A stretch of DNA of 37,643 nt, taken from an uncultured Lachnospiraceae bacterium. GTDB taxonomy: Bacteria > Bacillota > Clostridia > Lachnospirales > Lachnospiraceae. The notes beneath the pieces were generated by a model. The model ran no database searches. It was not told the DNA's origin and was given only the letters and a program-made list of their open reading frames with translations. Shown piece after piece: positions 1 through 8,641 of the stretch. The stretch covers positions 1 to 37,643 of the forward strand of contig CACXFV010000033.1 in the NCBI GenBank assembly GCA_902767015.1. The letters run 5' to 3'. Each line of letters starts with the position of its first letter. The stretch's first letter is position 1. The position numbers were made by a program, and so were the translations under genes.

Positions 1-324
1 CACCATCACCATGACCATGATCACCACCATCACCATCATCATGCAGATGATGTATTTACAAGTTGGGGCGCAGAGACACCTAGAAAATACACGGAAGAGG
101 AAGTAAAGACCATACTTGAAAAGCTTTCCGATACAGAAGAATTTGGTGTGATTCTCAGGGCAAAGGGAATGCTTCCGGATGTCAATGGGGAGTGGCTCTA
201 TTTTGATCTTGTTCCGGGCGAATACGAGATTAGAAAAGGAGCACCGGATTATACAGGTCGTATCTGTGTGATTGGAACCAAGCCGGATGAGAATAAGTTA
301 AAAGAGTTATTCTATTTAGCATAA
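1..324 (+). CDS. CobW/G3E-family GTP-binding protein, C-terminal part (5' end outside window)
   Basis: The frame is open from base 1 to a TAA at 322-324 and encodes 107 residues, so the start and the GTPase domain lie upstream of the window. The visible part opens with a dense His/Asp run (about 11 His in the first 14 residues), typical of the metal-binding linker of COG0523/CobW metallochaperones that handle Zn, Co or Ni. The segment after it (SWGAETPRKY, then VILRAKGMLP, then WLYFDLVPGEYEI) matches the usual CobW C-terminal domain pattern, in which a strand with 'RAKG' leads to a Trp-containing strand. An 80-bp gap separates it from a second CobW-like gene on the same strand, probably in the same operon. 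The family call is secure; the metal is unknown. Confidence 0.85.
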   Translation, partial: HHHHDHDHHHHHHHADDVFTSWGAETPRKYTEEEVKTILEKLSDTEEFGVILRAKGMLPDVNGEWLYFDLVPGEYEIRKGAPDYTGRICVIGTKPDENKLKELFYLA

Positions 325-404
325 TCATTAGCAGCAGATATTGTGTGATGTGTTTTGCAAAGGCAATAGATGAAATTGCCGCGATATGAAAGGTATGAGA
401 TTAT

Positions 405-1361
405 ATGAGCAATGAGAGAGAAGTGCCGGTTTATCTTTTTACCGGAATACTTGAAAGCGGAAAGACAAGCTTTATCAGAGATACCTTGAACGACAGAGGT
501 TTTCACAGAGGTGAGAAGACATTGATTATCCTCTGTGAGGAGGGCATCGAGGAATTTGATGAGGCAGAATTAGTAAAGAAAAATATATACTTTGAACATA
601 TTGAGGAAAAAGAACAGCTTAATAGAGAGTTTATGGCGAAATGTGAAGATTTTCATAGACCGGAGAGAGTCATGATTGAATACAACGGTATGTGGAAGGT
701 GGATATCGTTGCAGAAAATGTGCTGCCGGCGGAATGGGTTTTAGCCCAGGTCATTTCCTTTGTGGATGCAACTACCTTTAATATGTATTGGAATAATATG
801 CGTTCCATTCTCATGGAACAACTGTCGCTGTCAGATATGGTAATACTCAACAGATGTACAGACCAGACCAGGAGAAGCGAATTTAGAAGATGTGTGAAAT
901 TATTTAACAAGAAAGCACAGATTGGTTATGAGGCGGCAGAGGGATACGAGGATGCCTTAAAGGAAGAGGAGCTTCCTTATGACATCAATGCCGACATTAT
1001 TGAGATAGAGGATGATGATTATGGAATATGGTATATGGATGCCATGGATAATCCTAAAAAATATGATGGTAAAGTGGTGAAATTCAATGCCATGGTCTAT
1101 AATCCCCCTAAGTATCCGTCAAATTGTTTTGTTCCCGGCAGATTTGCCATGACATGCTGTGCGGATGATATTTCCTTTATGGGAATGCTTTGTAAATGCG
1201 TCAAAGGAAAAGAAGTGCATTACGCCGATAAAGAATGGGTTAACGTAACGGCAAAAATAAAAAGAGAATTTCTGCGGGAATATAAGGGTAAGGGCCCCGT
1301 ATTATATCTTGTCGATGTAGAAAAAACACAGAAACCGGAGGATGAACTTGTGTACTTTTAA
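405..1361 (+). CDS. CobW-like GTPase fused to a YcgQ/DUF1980-like C-terminal domain
   Basis: This is a 318-residue protein. Its N-terminus is a G3E GTPase fold: strand VPVYLFTG and a P-loop GILESGKT at residues 14-21. A guanine-specificity-like motif NRCTD near residue 150 replaces the canonical NKxD, and the CxCC metal motif of classical CobW proteins is not seen. Residues from about 210 to the end do not look like a CobW C-terminal domain. They carry DGKVVKFNAMVYNP, then GRFAMTCCADD, then WVNVTAKI, which resembles the C-terminal OB-like domain of the TIGR03943/YcgQ (DUF1980) proteins that partner YcgR-type permeases. The start follows an AAAGG-containing leader. With the upstream His-rich CobW gene it probably forms a metal-handling pair. 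The GTPase call is firm; the C-terminal assignment is from motif memory only. Confidence 0.75.
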   Translation: MSNEREVPVYLFTGILESGKTSFIRDTLNDRGFHRGEKTLIILCEEGIEEFDEAELVKKNIYFEHIEEKEQLNREFMAKCEDFHRPERVMIEYNGMWKVDIVAENVLPAEWVLAQVISFVDATTFNMYWNNMRSILMEQLSLSDMVILNRCTDQTRRSEFRRCVKLFNKKAQIGYEAAEGYEDALKEEELPYDINADIIEIEDDDYGIWYMDAMDNPKKYDGKVVKFNAMVYNPPKYPSNCFVPGRFAMTCCADDISFMGMLCKCVKGKEVHYADKEWVNVTAKIKREFLREYKGKGPVLYLVDVEKTQKPEDELVYF

Positions 1362-1388
1362 GTAACAGTTCAGTCATAAGCCATATAC

Positions 1389-1427
1389 AAAAAGAGTGTG
1401 CTGTACAATATGTAGCACACTCTTTTT
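1389..1427. terminator. Bidirectional intrinsic terminator between convergent genes
   Basis: A perfect 14-bp inverted repeat (1389-1402 and 1414-1427) has an 11-nt loop. It begins with AAAAA and ends with TTTTT, so it can end transcription from both the CobW-like gene on the left and the leftward S4-domain gene on the right. Confidence 0.9.
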
Positions 1428-1479
1428 ATCAGAAATAAGTGTTCATTGTTTGTGCCGCCTGCGGGGTATGTTTGGAAAA

Positions 1480-2235
1480 CTAGCGATATGAATCGGAATA
1501 AAGCTGAACAGTAATAAAGAATCGTCCTTTTTTGGTAGCCCTGATGTCATCCGTCAATATAAACTTTCCAAATCCCCGTACGGTAATGGTGTCTTCGGGT
1601 TTGACATGATAGCTGTTGTTTTCTGTAAGCCTGCCATTGATAAATACCTTTTTTTCACGGAGTGTAGTCTGTGCCTGACTTCTTGACAGCTTACAGATTT
1701 CTCCGACGATAGCGTCAAGTCGCAGAGAGGCCACATTAAATTCACGGCGGACAATAGTAATATAGGATTGGTCAGGAATCTCCTCCGAAAGGGAACATTT
1801 TACTGTGGTATGTTTCACACGGTCAAGATTCTGTATAATAAAATCTGAAATGGTGTGAATGCAGAATACAAAAGCCTCATTATCCCTGACAATAATGTCA
1901 CCCAGCATTTCACGTTTTATCCCAAGATTAATCATAGCACCAAGGAAATCACGGTGGGTAAGGGCATCAGAGAACTTCTTGAGAGAAGGAGTAACATGAA
2001 GACAGTCGATAGGGTAGGGCATCTCAGAAGTGCCAAACCGTACCACCTGTCTGTCACAAAAATCGGCACCACCATATAAATGATACACAGCAAAGGATAA
2101 ATCCTTCGCTGTCTCATAAAAAGTATTCAATTCTAAAAGACCAAGAAAATTGGTAAAGGTACAGATATTTCTGGAATAGGCTTTATCAGCCAGCTCCTTG
2201 AAACGTCGTTTTAATTGCTCATCTGTATAATTCAT
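1480..2235 (-). CDS. YlmH-like S4-domain RNA-binding protein
   Basis: From ATG 2235 the protein has 251 residues. The N-terminal two thirds (KRRFKELADKAYSRNICTF, then LYGGADFCDRQVVRFG, then DFLGAMINLGIKREMLGDI) is characteristic of the YlmH family. The C-terminal S4 RNA-binding motif follows (LRLDAIVGEICKLSRSQA, then VFINGRL, then DTITVRGFGKF). YlmH proteins bind stalled or rescued ribosomal 50S/tRNA complexes and usually sit in the ylm/sep division cluster; here the gene ends a phosphorelay operon instead. The frame stays open upstream into the response regulator via TTG codons, but conservation begins near MNYTDEQ, so ATG 2235 is chosen. No strong ribosome binding site precedes it, which suggests translational coupling to the overlapping regulator gene that ends at 2261, 26 bp upstream of this start. 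Confidence 0.85.
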   Translation of the reverse strand: MNYTDEQLKRRFKELADKAYSRNICTFTNFLGLLELNTFYETAKDLSFAVYHLYGGADFCDRQVVRFGTSEMPYPIDCLHVTPSLKKFSDALTHRDFLGAMINLGIKREMLGDIIVRDNEAFVFCIHTISDFIIQNLDRVKHTTVKCSLSEEIPDQSYITIVRREFNVASLRLDAIVGEICKLSRSQAQTTLREKKVFINGRLTENNSYHVKPEDTITVRGFGKFILTDDIRATKKGRFFITVQLYSDSYR

Positions 2236-2260
2236 ATTGCTGTAACAGGTATCACACGGA

Positions 2261-3031
2261 TTATCGATACTTGTCAAATACCTCCTCAATCATATCCACT
2301 AGTTTTATTCTGTCAGGTGGCTTTAATATATATCCGTCCGGTTTGTTGCGGAGCACATCAAAAATCTTCTGTTTTTCGTCTACACTGGTAAGAAAAATTA
2401 CAGGAATATCCTGACCGTTTTCTGATTTGCGTAAATTTTCAAATGTCTCTTTGCCGTTCATCTCCGGCATCATATAGTCTAAAAGAATCATATCAGGAGG
2501 CTCCTTTTCGACCACATTTAACGCCATCTTTCCGGAATTGGCTAACACGACTTCATAGCGCTGCTCCAAAATACTTTTAATATTGCGAAGAAGAATAGCA
2601 CTGTCATCAACCACCAGAATAGTCATCCTTCTTCTTCTCTTGTTGATCTTAGGAAACTTAGTCGAGAGGGGATTTATTTTCAGCATGCTGCAGCATTTAT
2701 CCATAATCTGCTGGCTATTGACAGGTCTTAGTAACTGTTCGTAGCGCTTATCCTGACAAAATGGGCTGACATTATTCCATTCCTCCTGTGTCGCCACTAC
2801 TAAAACAGGAGTGGCGGGACAATTTTCGTCAAGGCATTGGAACAGTTCGCTGTCTATATTATCCTCCCCTACATGGCAGACAATAATCAGATTAGGGCGA
2901 AAAATACTGACAACACCTTTTACGTTATCTATATTAACAGTCGAGAGCTGTACCTGAAATTCCTTAATCAGGCAATCGTTAATGCTCCGTATCACATCTG
3001 TAAATTTTCCGATTAAAAGTATCTTTTTCAT
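2261..3031 (-). CDS. Response regulator with pseudo-receiver plus receiver, no DNA-binding domain
   Basis: The 256-residue protein holds two CheY-like units. The C-terminal one (from about residue 134, MTILVVDDS) is complete: acidic DD pocket, phosphoacceptor Asp185 in LLDYMMPEMNG, Thr/Ser in IFLTS, and the conserved Lys in ILKPP. The N-terminal unit (KKILLIGKFTDV to LLRPVNS) has the alternating strand/helix pattern, but no acidic pocket and no Asp at the expected strand-3 end (LIIVCHVGED), so it looks like a degenerate receiver. There is no HTH or output enzyme. The start has an excellent AAAGGAG site 7 bp upstream. It follows the hybrid kinase by 46 bp, and is probably a phosphorelay target or adaptor for it. 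Confidence 0.9.
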   Translation of the reverse strand: MKKILLIGKFTDVIRSINDCLIKEFQVQLSTVNIDNVKGVVSIFRPNLIIVCHVGEDNIDSELFQCLDENCPATPVLVVATQEEWNNVSPFCQDKRYEQLLRPVNSQQIMDKCCSMLKINPLSTKFPKINKRRRRMTILVVDDSAILLRNIKSILEQRYEVVLANSGKMALNVVEKEPPDMILLDYMMPEMNGKETFENLRKSENGQDIPVIFLTSVDEKQKIFDVLRNKPDGYILKPPDRIKLVDMIEEVFDKYR

Positions 3032-3077
3032 ATGAGTTCTCCTTTTTAGGTTATATCTTATTATTCAACAACATTTG

Positions 3078-6000
3078 TTATTTGTCAATAATATCATGTA
3101 ATTTTTGGATAACGCCGGCTACCCGTTCGATGTCTAAATCATTCACATAGCCTGAGAGCTTGTCTAACATTTCGGCAACCGTATTCTCATAGCGGTATTT
3201 GTTCAACTCTTCAATGATAGCATCTGCAGTATCGACATCAAGGGTAGACATGGCGTTATTTAACATATCAAGATACTGTAAAAACATGGTGTTATCAAGG
3301 GATTCTCTATTGTCATTACCTGTCTTGCGATTGTCATCGCCGGAAGCGCTGTCCTTTGTCAGTGCTTCTGCCAGACTGTCAGTAAGTGTGTTCCATTCCT
3401 GCTCAAAGACCGGCATAAGTCCGTCGATTCGTTCCTGCAAAAAATCTCTCGCTGCATATTCCAGAATCCTGGCAAGAGCGGCAACACCGGTAGCACCGAT
3501 CATAGACGCAGAAGATTTCATGGAATGCACCTTTATTCTGTATTGCAGAAAAGCATCGTTCTTCTCAGTGGTATTTTTGGCATCTGAAATATCCTTCCAC
3601 ATCCGGTTCAGCGCTTTCATTTCCCGTGCAGCAGCAGCTTCAAAATTCTCTGCCATACTGAGTGCCAATTCTTTGTCTGCCAATTTCATAAGGGCATATT
3701 CCCAATCAATTCCTTCCACGTAAGGAAGCTCTTTTTCGGCTTCGGTATCATGATTAGTGACAGAATAGCTGGTTTCCGGCAGATAGTGCATAATCATTTT
3801 TTCAAGTTTTTCAGGATTGACAGGCTTACAGAGATAATCATCAAAACCTGCTTCCAGATACATCTCTCTGGAGCCGGTGATAGCATTTGCCGTCAGCGCA
3901 ATAACAGGGGTATGACTGTTCGGGTGTTCTTTTGCCTCCTTCATTTGCTTTAACACTTCAATACCATTCATATCCGGCATCATATGGTCTAAGAAAATGA
4001 TATCATAAGGAGTATTAAAAATCAGTTCCAGTGCTTTTATACCACCGTCTGCTTCGTCTATATTAATCATGGTGTTTTTCAAAAGATGCATAAATACTTT
4101 TATGTTCATGGCATTATCATCCACCACCAGTACATGCGCATTAGGTGCGACAAGCTTTGTGTCGGTGGCATAATGTGGTTCTCTGTTGGCAATACGTTGC
4201 TGCAGGTCGCCGATAGGTTCCACGTCAGTAACTTTTTGCAGCAGCTCGAAATGAAACTCACTGCCACTGCCATAGACACTCTCAACGAAAAGTTTACTTC
4301 CCATCAGGTCTAGCAGCTTCACGGTAATACTCATTCCAAGTCCTGTTCCCTCTATATTGCGGTTTCTCTCTTCTTCAATCCGTTCAAAAGCTGAGAATAA
4401 TTTATCCATATCACTTTCTTTAATACCGATTCCGGTATCTTTGACAGAAAAATGAAGCAGTTCATATTTGTCAGAAGTAGTGGCAGTAGGAGGGAGCCCT
4501 TGTCCGCTGTCATCAGGATGACCACTGATCTCAAGAGTGATTTCACCTTTTTCTGTATATTTCACAGCATTATTCAGAAGATTCAAAAGAATCTGTCTAA
4601 GTCTCACGTCATCGCCGTATAACCGTGAAGGAAGGGACTGTTCAATATTGATCTGCAGCTTGAGATTTTTTGCCTGCGCCTTGACAGATATCATGTTAAC
4701 AACATCATGAATGAGGCTGGACAACTCATATTCCACAGGAACAATCTCCATTTTTCCCTGTTCGATTTTGGACAGATCAAGAATATCATTGATGAGGGAG
4801 AGAAGTGTCTGTCCTGCATATTCAATATCTAACGCATATTCTCTTATCTTAGGCTCACCACTTTCACGGAGAATCATTGTATCAAGACCAAGAATGGCAT
4901 TGATGGGAGTTCTGATTTCGTGGGACATATTGGCAAGAAATTCACCTTTTGATTTACTGGCTAAAAGAGCCTGATTTTTTTCACTTTCGATATTGATAAA
5001 ATCAATGATGGCATTGAATATGGCAAATATCATCAGAATAATCAGACCAATGGCGAGTACAATACCGCTAAAAAGCTTTGTTTTTTGAAAATAAGTGATA
5101 ATCTGTATAATGGCACACAGGAAAGCACAAAACATTCCGATGGCGACATAGCGGTATTGCATCAGATACCCTTTGAAATAATCCCGTATAATGGTAGTGA
5201 AGATAAATAATATCGTTGCAATACAGATAACGGCCATGATGATAATGGTATCAGCAAAATCAGCAATGTCGGTTATGTGGAGAGCACTACAGACGGTAAA
5301 ATTGATGACTACGATTGTCTCAATAACACGAAAGGCAAGAGAATATCTGCTCTTTTGAATCCCGTCTACATATAGCAGGTACGGCAGGGGAAGCAGCATA
5401 ATCATGTAAAATGCCAAATCATTGATGACAGACATATTAGGAAAAATCAATTGTCTGAAAACAGAGTTGGTAATTTCCCAGACACCGGCAAACAGACCGC
5501 CCCACGCCAAAAATTCAAGATCAATTCTTCTGTGGTAGTAATGTCTGAAGGCAATGCTTGTGGTGATGGCAATAGCGCCGAGAGCAATGATTAAAAGAGC
5601 GACAATTAATTCCCCGCCATAGAATTTAAAATAATATTTCCACATGGCAAACTGGCTTCCCTGGTATACGGTATAAAAAATTCCTGTATAGGAGGAGCCT
5701 GTTTGTGAGGTGAATGTCAGTGTTTTTCCGGCATCATCAGGAGATAATCTGACAAAGATATAGGCCACAGCGCTGAATTGTCCGATTTTTCTTGTGGTGT
5801 TAGTCTCATAACGCTGCCGAAGCTCTCCGTCAACATAGAAGTTCATGTCCTGCTTTCCGCTTCGGAAGCACAGGTAGGTGGTATGGGGAATATGTGCCGG
5901 CAACGTTGTCTCAAGGGTAATCAGTTCATTGCGTTTGGCATCGCAGGAGCCGGGAACTTTTTGAGAGACTTTTGTGCCGTCCTCGAGAACTCTGAACCAG

Positions 6001-6137
6001 TTGCTGTTAAATTCGGATAAATCTTTATCATCAGCGCCCAGATTATCTTTTGGCAACAGTAATTCTCCTATAATCAGGTAACCGAATACAAAAATGACAA
6101 AAATGATTAATAAATTCTGAACCCATTTTGTTTTCAT
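3078..6137 (-). CDS. Membrane hybrid histidine kinase (7TM sensor-HisKA-HATPase-REC-Hpt)
   Basis: From ATG 6137 (GGAG 6 bp upstream; an in-frame ATG at 6149 lacks a site) the protein has 1019 residues. In order it has an N-terminal transmembrane anchor, an extracellular beta-rich domain of about 140 residues, and about seven hydrophobic segments between residues 175 and 380, which resembles a 7TMR-DISM sensor. HisKA follows with the phospho-His406 in NMSHEIRTP, then HATPase with N, G1 and G2 boxes (LLNNAVKYTEKG, KDTGIGI, GTGLGMSI). A receiver has Asp717 in FLDHMMPDMNG, and a C-terminal Hpt has His871 in VHSMKSSASMIG. All phosphotransfer residues are intact. The adjacent downstream response regulator is the obvious final acceptor. 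The ligand is unknown. Confidence 0.93.
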   Translation of the reverse strand: MKTKWVQNLLIIFVIFVFGYLIIGELLLPKDNLGADDKDLSEFNSNWFRVLEDGTKVSQKVPGSCDAKRNELITLETTLPAHIPHTTYLCFRSGKQDMNFYVDGELRQRYETNTTRKIGQFSAVAYIFVRLSPDDAGKTLTFTSQTGSSYTGIFYTVYQGSQFAMWKYYFKFYGGELIVALLIIALGAIAITTSIAFRHYYHRRIDLEFLAWGGLFAGVWEITNSVFRQLIFPNMSVINDLAFYMIMLLPLPYLLYVDGIQKSRYSLAFRVIETIVVINFTVCSALHITDIADFADTIIIMAVICIATILFIFTTIIRDYFKGYLMQYRYVAIGMFCAFLCAIIQIITYFQKTKLFSGIVLAIGLIILMIFAIFNAIIDFINIESEKNQALLASKSKGEFLANMSHEIRTPINAILGLDTMILRESGEPKIREYALDIEYAGQTLLSLINDILDLSKIEQGKMEIVPVEYELSSLIHDVVNMISVKAQAKNLKLQINIEQSLPSRLYGDDVRLRQILLNLLNNAVKYTEKGEITLEISGHPDDSGQGLPPTATTSDKYELLHFSVKDTGIGIKESDMDKLFSAFERIEEERNRNIEGTGLGMSITVKLLDLMGSKLFVESVYGSGSEFHFELLQKVTDVEPIGDLQQRIANREPHYATDTKLVAPNAHVLVVDDNAMNIKVFMHLLKNTMINIDEADGGIKALELIFNTPYDIIFLDHMMPDMNGIEVLKQMKEAKEHPNSHTPVIALTANAITGSREMYLEAGFDDYLCKPVNPEKLEKMIMHYLPETSYSVTNHDTEAEKELPYVEGIDWEYALMKLADKELALSMAENFEAAAAREMKALNRMWKDISDAKNTTEKNDAFLQYRIKVHSMKSSASMIGATGVAALARILEYAARDFLQERIDGLMPVFEQEWNTLTDSLAEALTKDSASGDDNRKTGNDNRESLDNTMFLQYLDMLNNAMSTLDVDTADAIIEELNKYRYENTVAEMLDKLSGYVNDLDIERVAGVIQKLHDIIDK

Positions 6138-6175
6138 AATAATCTCCATTCTGTTTCTTCAATGTGCTTTAACTG

Positions 6176-6203
6176 AAAAAGGCACCAATTAGGGTGTCTT
6201 TTT
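6176..6203 (-). terminator. Terminator-like hairpin in the leader of the hybrid kinase gene
   Basis: The arms 6176-6186 and 6193-6203 are flanked by A5 and T5 runs. Read leftwards, the stem has one A-C mismatch and ends in a T5 run; read rightwards the same position is a G-U wobble. It lies downstream of the kinase promoter at 6248-6276 and downstream of the MATE stop codon, so it may end MATE transcripts or attenuate the kinase operon. Confidence 0.5.
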
Positions 6204-6247
6204 AATCAGTCGGGGATTGGTTAAGGATGTAATTTTTTGCTACTAAT

Positions 6248-6276
6248 ACTATAACTACTTTAGAGGAAAATGTCAA
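6248..6276 (-). promoter_or_regulatory. Sigma-A type promoter for the hybrid kinase operon
   Basis: On the minus strand a perfect TTGACA (6271-6276) is followed by a 17-bp spacer and TATAGT (6248-6253). It points at the kinase gene and leaves a leader of about 100 nt that contains the hairpin at 6176-6203. Confidence 0.8.
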
Positions 6277-6324
6277 TAAAAGTGGTTATGATTTTCATAA
6301 GTCCCGATTTGAGTGCTTGATGTT

Positions 6325-7749
6325 CTATACAATCCTCTTGCCTCTCCATCCTCCGCGGCACCACCTCACAAACACTACAACCCCTCTTAACAGCTCATCC
6401 ATTGCCATGGCAATCCATATGCCTGTGAGCCCGTATCCCATGACAATGCCGAGAATATATCCCAGCAGCACAGACACGCCCCACATAGATGCCATTCCAA
6501 GGAAAGTCGGAAACCTGACATCTCCGGCAGCGCGCATACTGTTGATAATCACCAGATTGGCAGTGCGGCCGATTTCAAGAAAAATACATATCAGCATTAT
6601 TTTGTGACCAAGAGTGATGATATCTTTGTTATCTGTAAAAATGCCAAAGGTAATCGGGCTGATATAATAGCCAGCCAGTGCAATTGACACAGAAACCACC
6701 ATAGATTTTTTCAGGGTGGACAGTACCTTGTGATAGGCATAATCATAGTCAGATGCGCCGACAGAATGTCCCACCACGATAGAGGCAGCCATCGCAGCAG
6801 AGATAGAGAATAAATAGGCAAAATTACTGAGAATCCCTGCATATATTTTTGTATTGACAGCCACCGCTGACAGAGAGTTCACAAACATCATAATCATTAA
6901 TTGGGCAATATTATAAGAAATATTTTCACCGGCGGTGGGAATGCCGATTTTCAATAATTTACCCAAAATATCAAAGTGAAATGGTATCAGATAGCTTATA
7001 GAAATTTTTCCGTCAATCTTTTTGTTAAAATAGAGTATGGCAATGATGACAGCAATGACACGGCTTACCGTGGTAGAGATGGCAACACCCGCAACTCCCA
7101 TTTCTAAAAATTTCAGAGGACCATACAGAAACATATAGTTTCCGGCAATATTCACCAGATTCATGATAATAGAGGTAATCATGCCGATTTTTGTTCTTCC
7201 GTTGCTTCTGAAAATCTGTGAAAAAGTGTCAAATACAGCCTCCAGAAAAATAAAGCCACCCACGATTCTCATATAAGTACCGGCATCAGAAAACATTGAT
7301 GGCTGAACCTTTAACAGTTTTAACAGAGGTCTGTTCAATAAAAGAATAATGGCACTTATGATCACACTGATGACAAGGTTAAAGGCAATGGATACGCTAT
7401 AGATTTCATTGATTTTGTCACTGATTTTTGCACCGAGATACTGAGCCACCACCACCCCTGTTGCACTGGAGATAATGGAAAAAGCCAGTGTGAGAAAGCC
7501 GGTAATCTGACTGGCATTGCCGATACCGCCTACCGCAGTGTCAGAGTAATGACTGATCATCAGAGTATCAATATAGCCAAGGCACATCGACAAAAGTGCC
7601 TGAATAAAAATAGGCCATCCAAGCTTAAAAAGAGAGGTATGTATGACATCACTATCAGTCCTGTTTTGGTTAACCGCTCCGGTATCAGAGTGGTTAATAG
7701 CCATAGGACTGTCTGTAGGTGTTTTTGATTTTATTTTGAACGTACGCAT
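6325..7749 (-). CDS. MATE family multidrug/toxin efflux transporter
   Basis: From ATG 7749, with AAAGGGG 5 bp upstream, the protein has 474 residues. An upstream in-frame ATG at 7785 lacks a site. About twelve hydrophobic segments are visible, arranged as two similar halves. Typical MATE signatures are seen: FKLGWPIFIQALLSMCLGYIDT at the start of helix 1, DTLMISHYSDTAVGGIGNASQ between helices 1 and 2, and GVAGVAISTTVSR near the end of the N-terminal half. MATE proteins export cationic drugs or metabolites using Na+ or H+ gradients. The N-terminal tail of about 40 residues is hydrophilic and longer than usual. A TATAAT at 7800-7805 (minus strand) may be the -10 box of its promoter, but no good -35 accompanies it. 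It is divergent from the radical SAM operon. The substrate cannot be told. Confidence 0.92.
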   Translation of the reverse strand: MRTFKIKSKTPTDSPMAINHSDTGAVNQNRTDSDVIHTSLFKLGWPIFIQALLSMCLGYIDTLMISHYSDTAVGGIGNASQITGFLTLAFSIISSATGVVVAQYLGAKISDKINEIYSVSIAFNLVISVIISAIILLLNRPLLKLLKVQPSMFSDAGTYMRIVGGFIFLEAVFDTFSQIFRSNGRTKIGMITSIIMNLVNIAGNYMFLYGPLKFLEMGVAGVAISTTVSRVIAVIIAILYFNKKIDGKISISYLIPFHFDILGKLLKIGIPTAGENISYNIAQLMIMMFVNSLSAVAVNTKIYAGILSNFAYLFSISAAMAASIVVGHSVGASDYDYAYHKVLSTLKKSMVVSVSIALAGYYISPITFGIFTDNKDIITLGHKIMLICIFLEIGRTANLVIINSMRAAGDVRFPTFLGMASMWGVSVLLGYILGIVMGYGLTGIWIAMAMDELLRGVVVFVRWCRGGWRGKRIV

Positions 7750-7882
7750 TATTACCCCTTTCTGCACTGCTTTAGTACATATCAAATTGTTACAATTGAA
7801 TTATAGCCTGAAGAAAAAAGACAATCTACTTTTATCATGCTGAAAGATAACACAATCTTGCTTAAAATGAGTTCACTAATGG

Positions 7883-7911
7883 TTGATAAAAAAGGCAACT
7901 AGTGATATACT
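7883..7911 (+). promoter_or_regulatory. Sigma-A type promoter for the radical SAM/AAA/FtsK operon
   Basis: TTGATA (7883-7888), a 17-bp spacer and TATACT (7906-7911) lie about 100 bp before the first gene at 8012. No other comparable promoter is evident before the AraC gene, so this is likely the main promoter for roughly 12.5 kb. I see no regulatory RNA in the leader. Confidence 0.75.
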
Positions 7912-8011
7912 TAATGGTAGCGAATCAACATATAGAGTATCAACAGATAAAGAATTATCTCAGCAAAACCGTTGCATATACTTGCATTGACGGTAGACAG
8001 GAGGCATCCAT

Positions 8012-8641
8012 ATGCAGGAAAGTTGCCTGAAGATATCACACTACATTAAAAACACCAAGGTATTAGGACCTTACAATAGGGCTGCTTTGTGGGTACAGGG
8101 CTGTCTGCGTCACTGTGAAGGATGTCTTGCACGACAGATGAATGAGGAACAGCCGGAGATACGTCCTGTTTCAGAGCTGGCAGATATTTTCGCAGCCGCA
8201 GGTGATACAGAGGGCATTACCATAAGTGGTGGGGAACCCTTCTTGCAGGCAGGTGGTCTGGCAGAGATGGTGGAGAAAATAAAAAGACAGCGTGATTATG
8301 GCGTGATTGTATACACCGGATATGATTATGAACAGCTCATGCAGGAGAATAATGAAGATATACACAGATTTCTTAAGCAGATAGATATATTGATAGATGG
8401 AAAGTATATCAGGGAATTGGATGACGGTCTTCCCTACAGAGGTTCTAAAAACCAGAGAATCCTTAATCTCTCCCCGAGGTATACGCAGATAATGGAAGCC
8501 TATTATTATGGAACAGACAAGAGAAATATTGAGATTAATGTCACGGAAAACAGAGCATATCTGGTAGGTGTTCCATCGAAACAGGGATTTGAAGTGTGGG
8601 AAGAATTTAGAAAAAAGGCAGGTGGCAAGGGTGCAGTTTGA
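8012..8641 (+). CDS. NrdG/PflA-like radical SAM activating protein
   Basis: The 209-residue protein starts at an ATG preceded by AGGAGG at 7 bp. It has the radical SAM cluster motif CX3CX2C at Cys31, Cys35 and Cys38 (CLRHCEGC) and the SAM-binding GGEP at residues 73-76. The later IDILIDGKYI and RGSKNQR segments are typical of anaerobic ribonucleotide reductase activases (NrdG). Such proteins cleave SAM to a 5'-deoxyadenosyl radical and install a glycyl radical on a partner. The length and lack of a ferredoxin insert fit the NrdG branch, which carries a single 4Fe-4S cluster. No glycyl-radical enzyme is encoded in this window. The gene instead leads an operon of coiled-coil proteins and ATPases, so its target is unknown. 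The last codons overlap the next gene by 11 bp, which indicates coupled translation. Confidence 0.9.
   Translation: MQESCLKISHYIKNTKVLGPYNRAALWVQGCLRHCEGCLARQMNEEQPEIRPVSELADIFAAAGDTEGITISGGEPFLQAGGLAEMVEKIKRQRDYGVIVYTGYDYEQLMQENNEDIHRFLKQIDILIDGKYIRELDDGLPYRGSKNQRILNLSPRYTQIMEAYYYGTDKRNIEINVTENRAYLVGVPSKQGFEVWEEFRKKAGGKGAV

Noticed and set aside
3199-5000. Several plus-strand open frames opposite the hybrid kinase
   Set aside because: They lack ribosome sites and protein-like composition and mirror the codon structure of the kinase gene.
8568-8630. Longer start for the beta-rich/coiled-coil protein at 8568
   Set aside because: The extra 21 residues overlap the radical SAM gene, are rich in Arg/Lys and have no ribosome site. 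GTG 8631 or ATG 8646 fits better.
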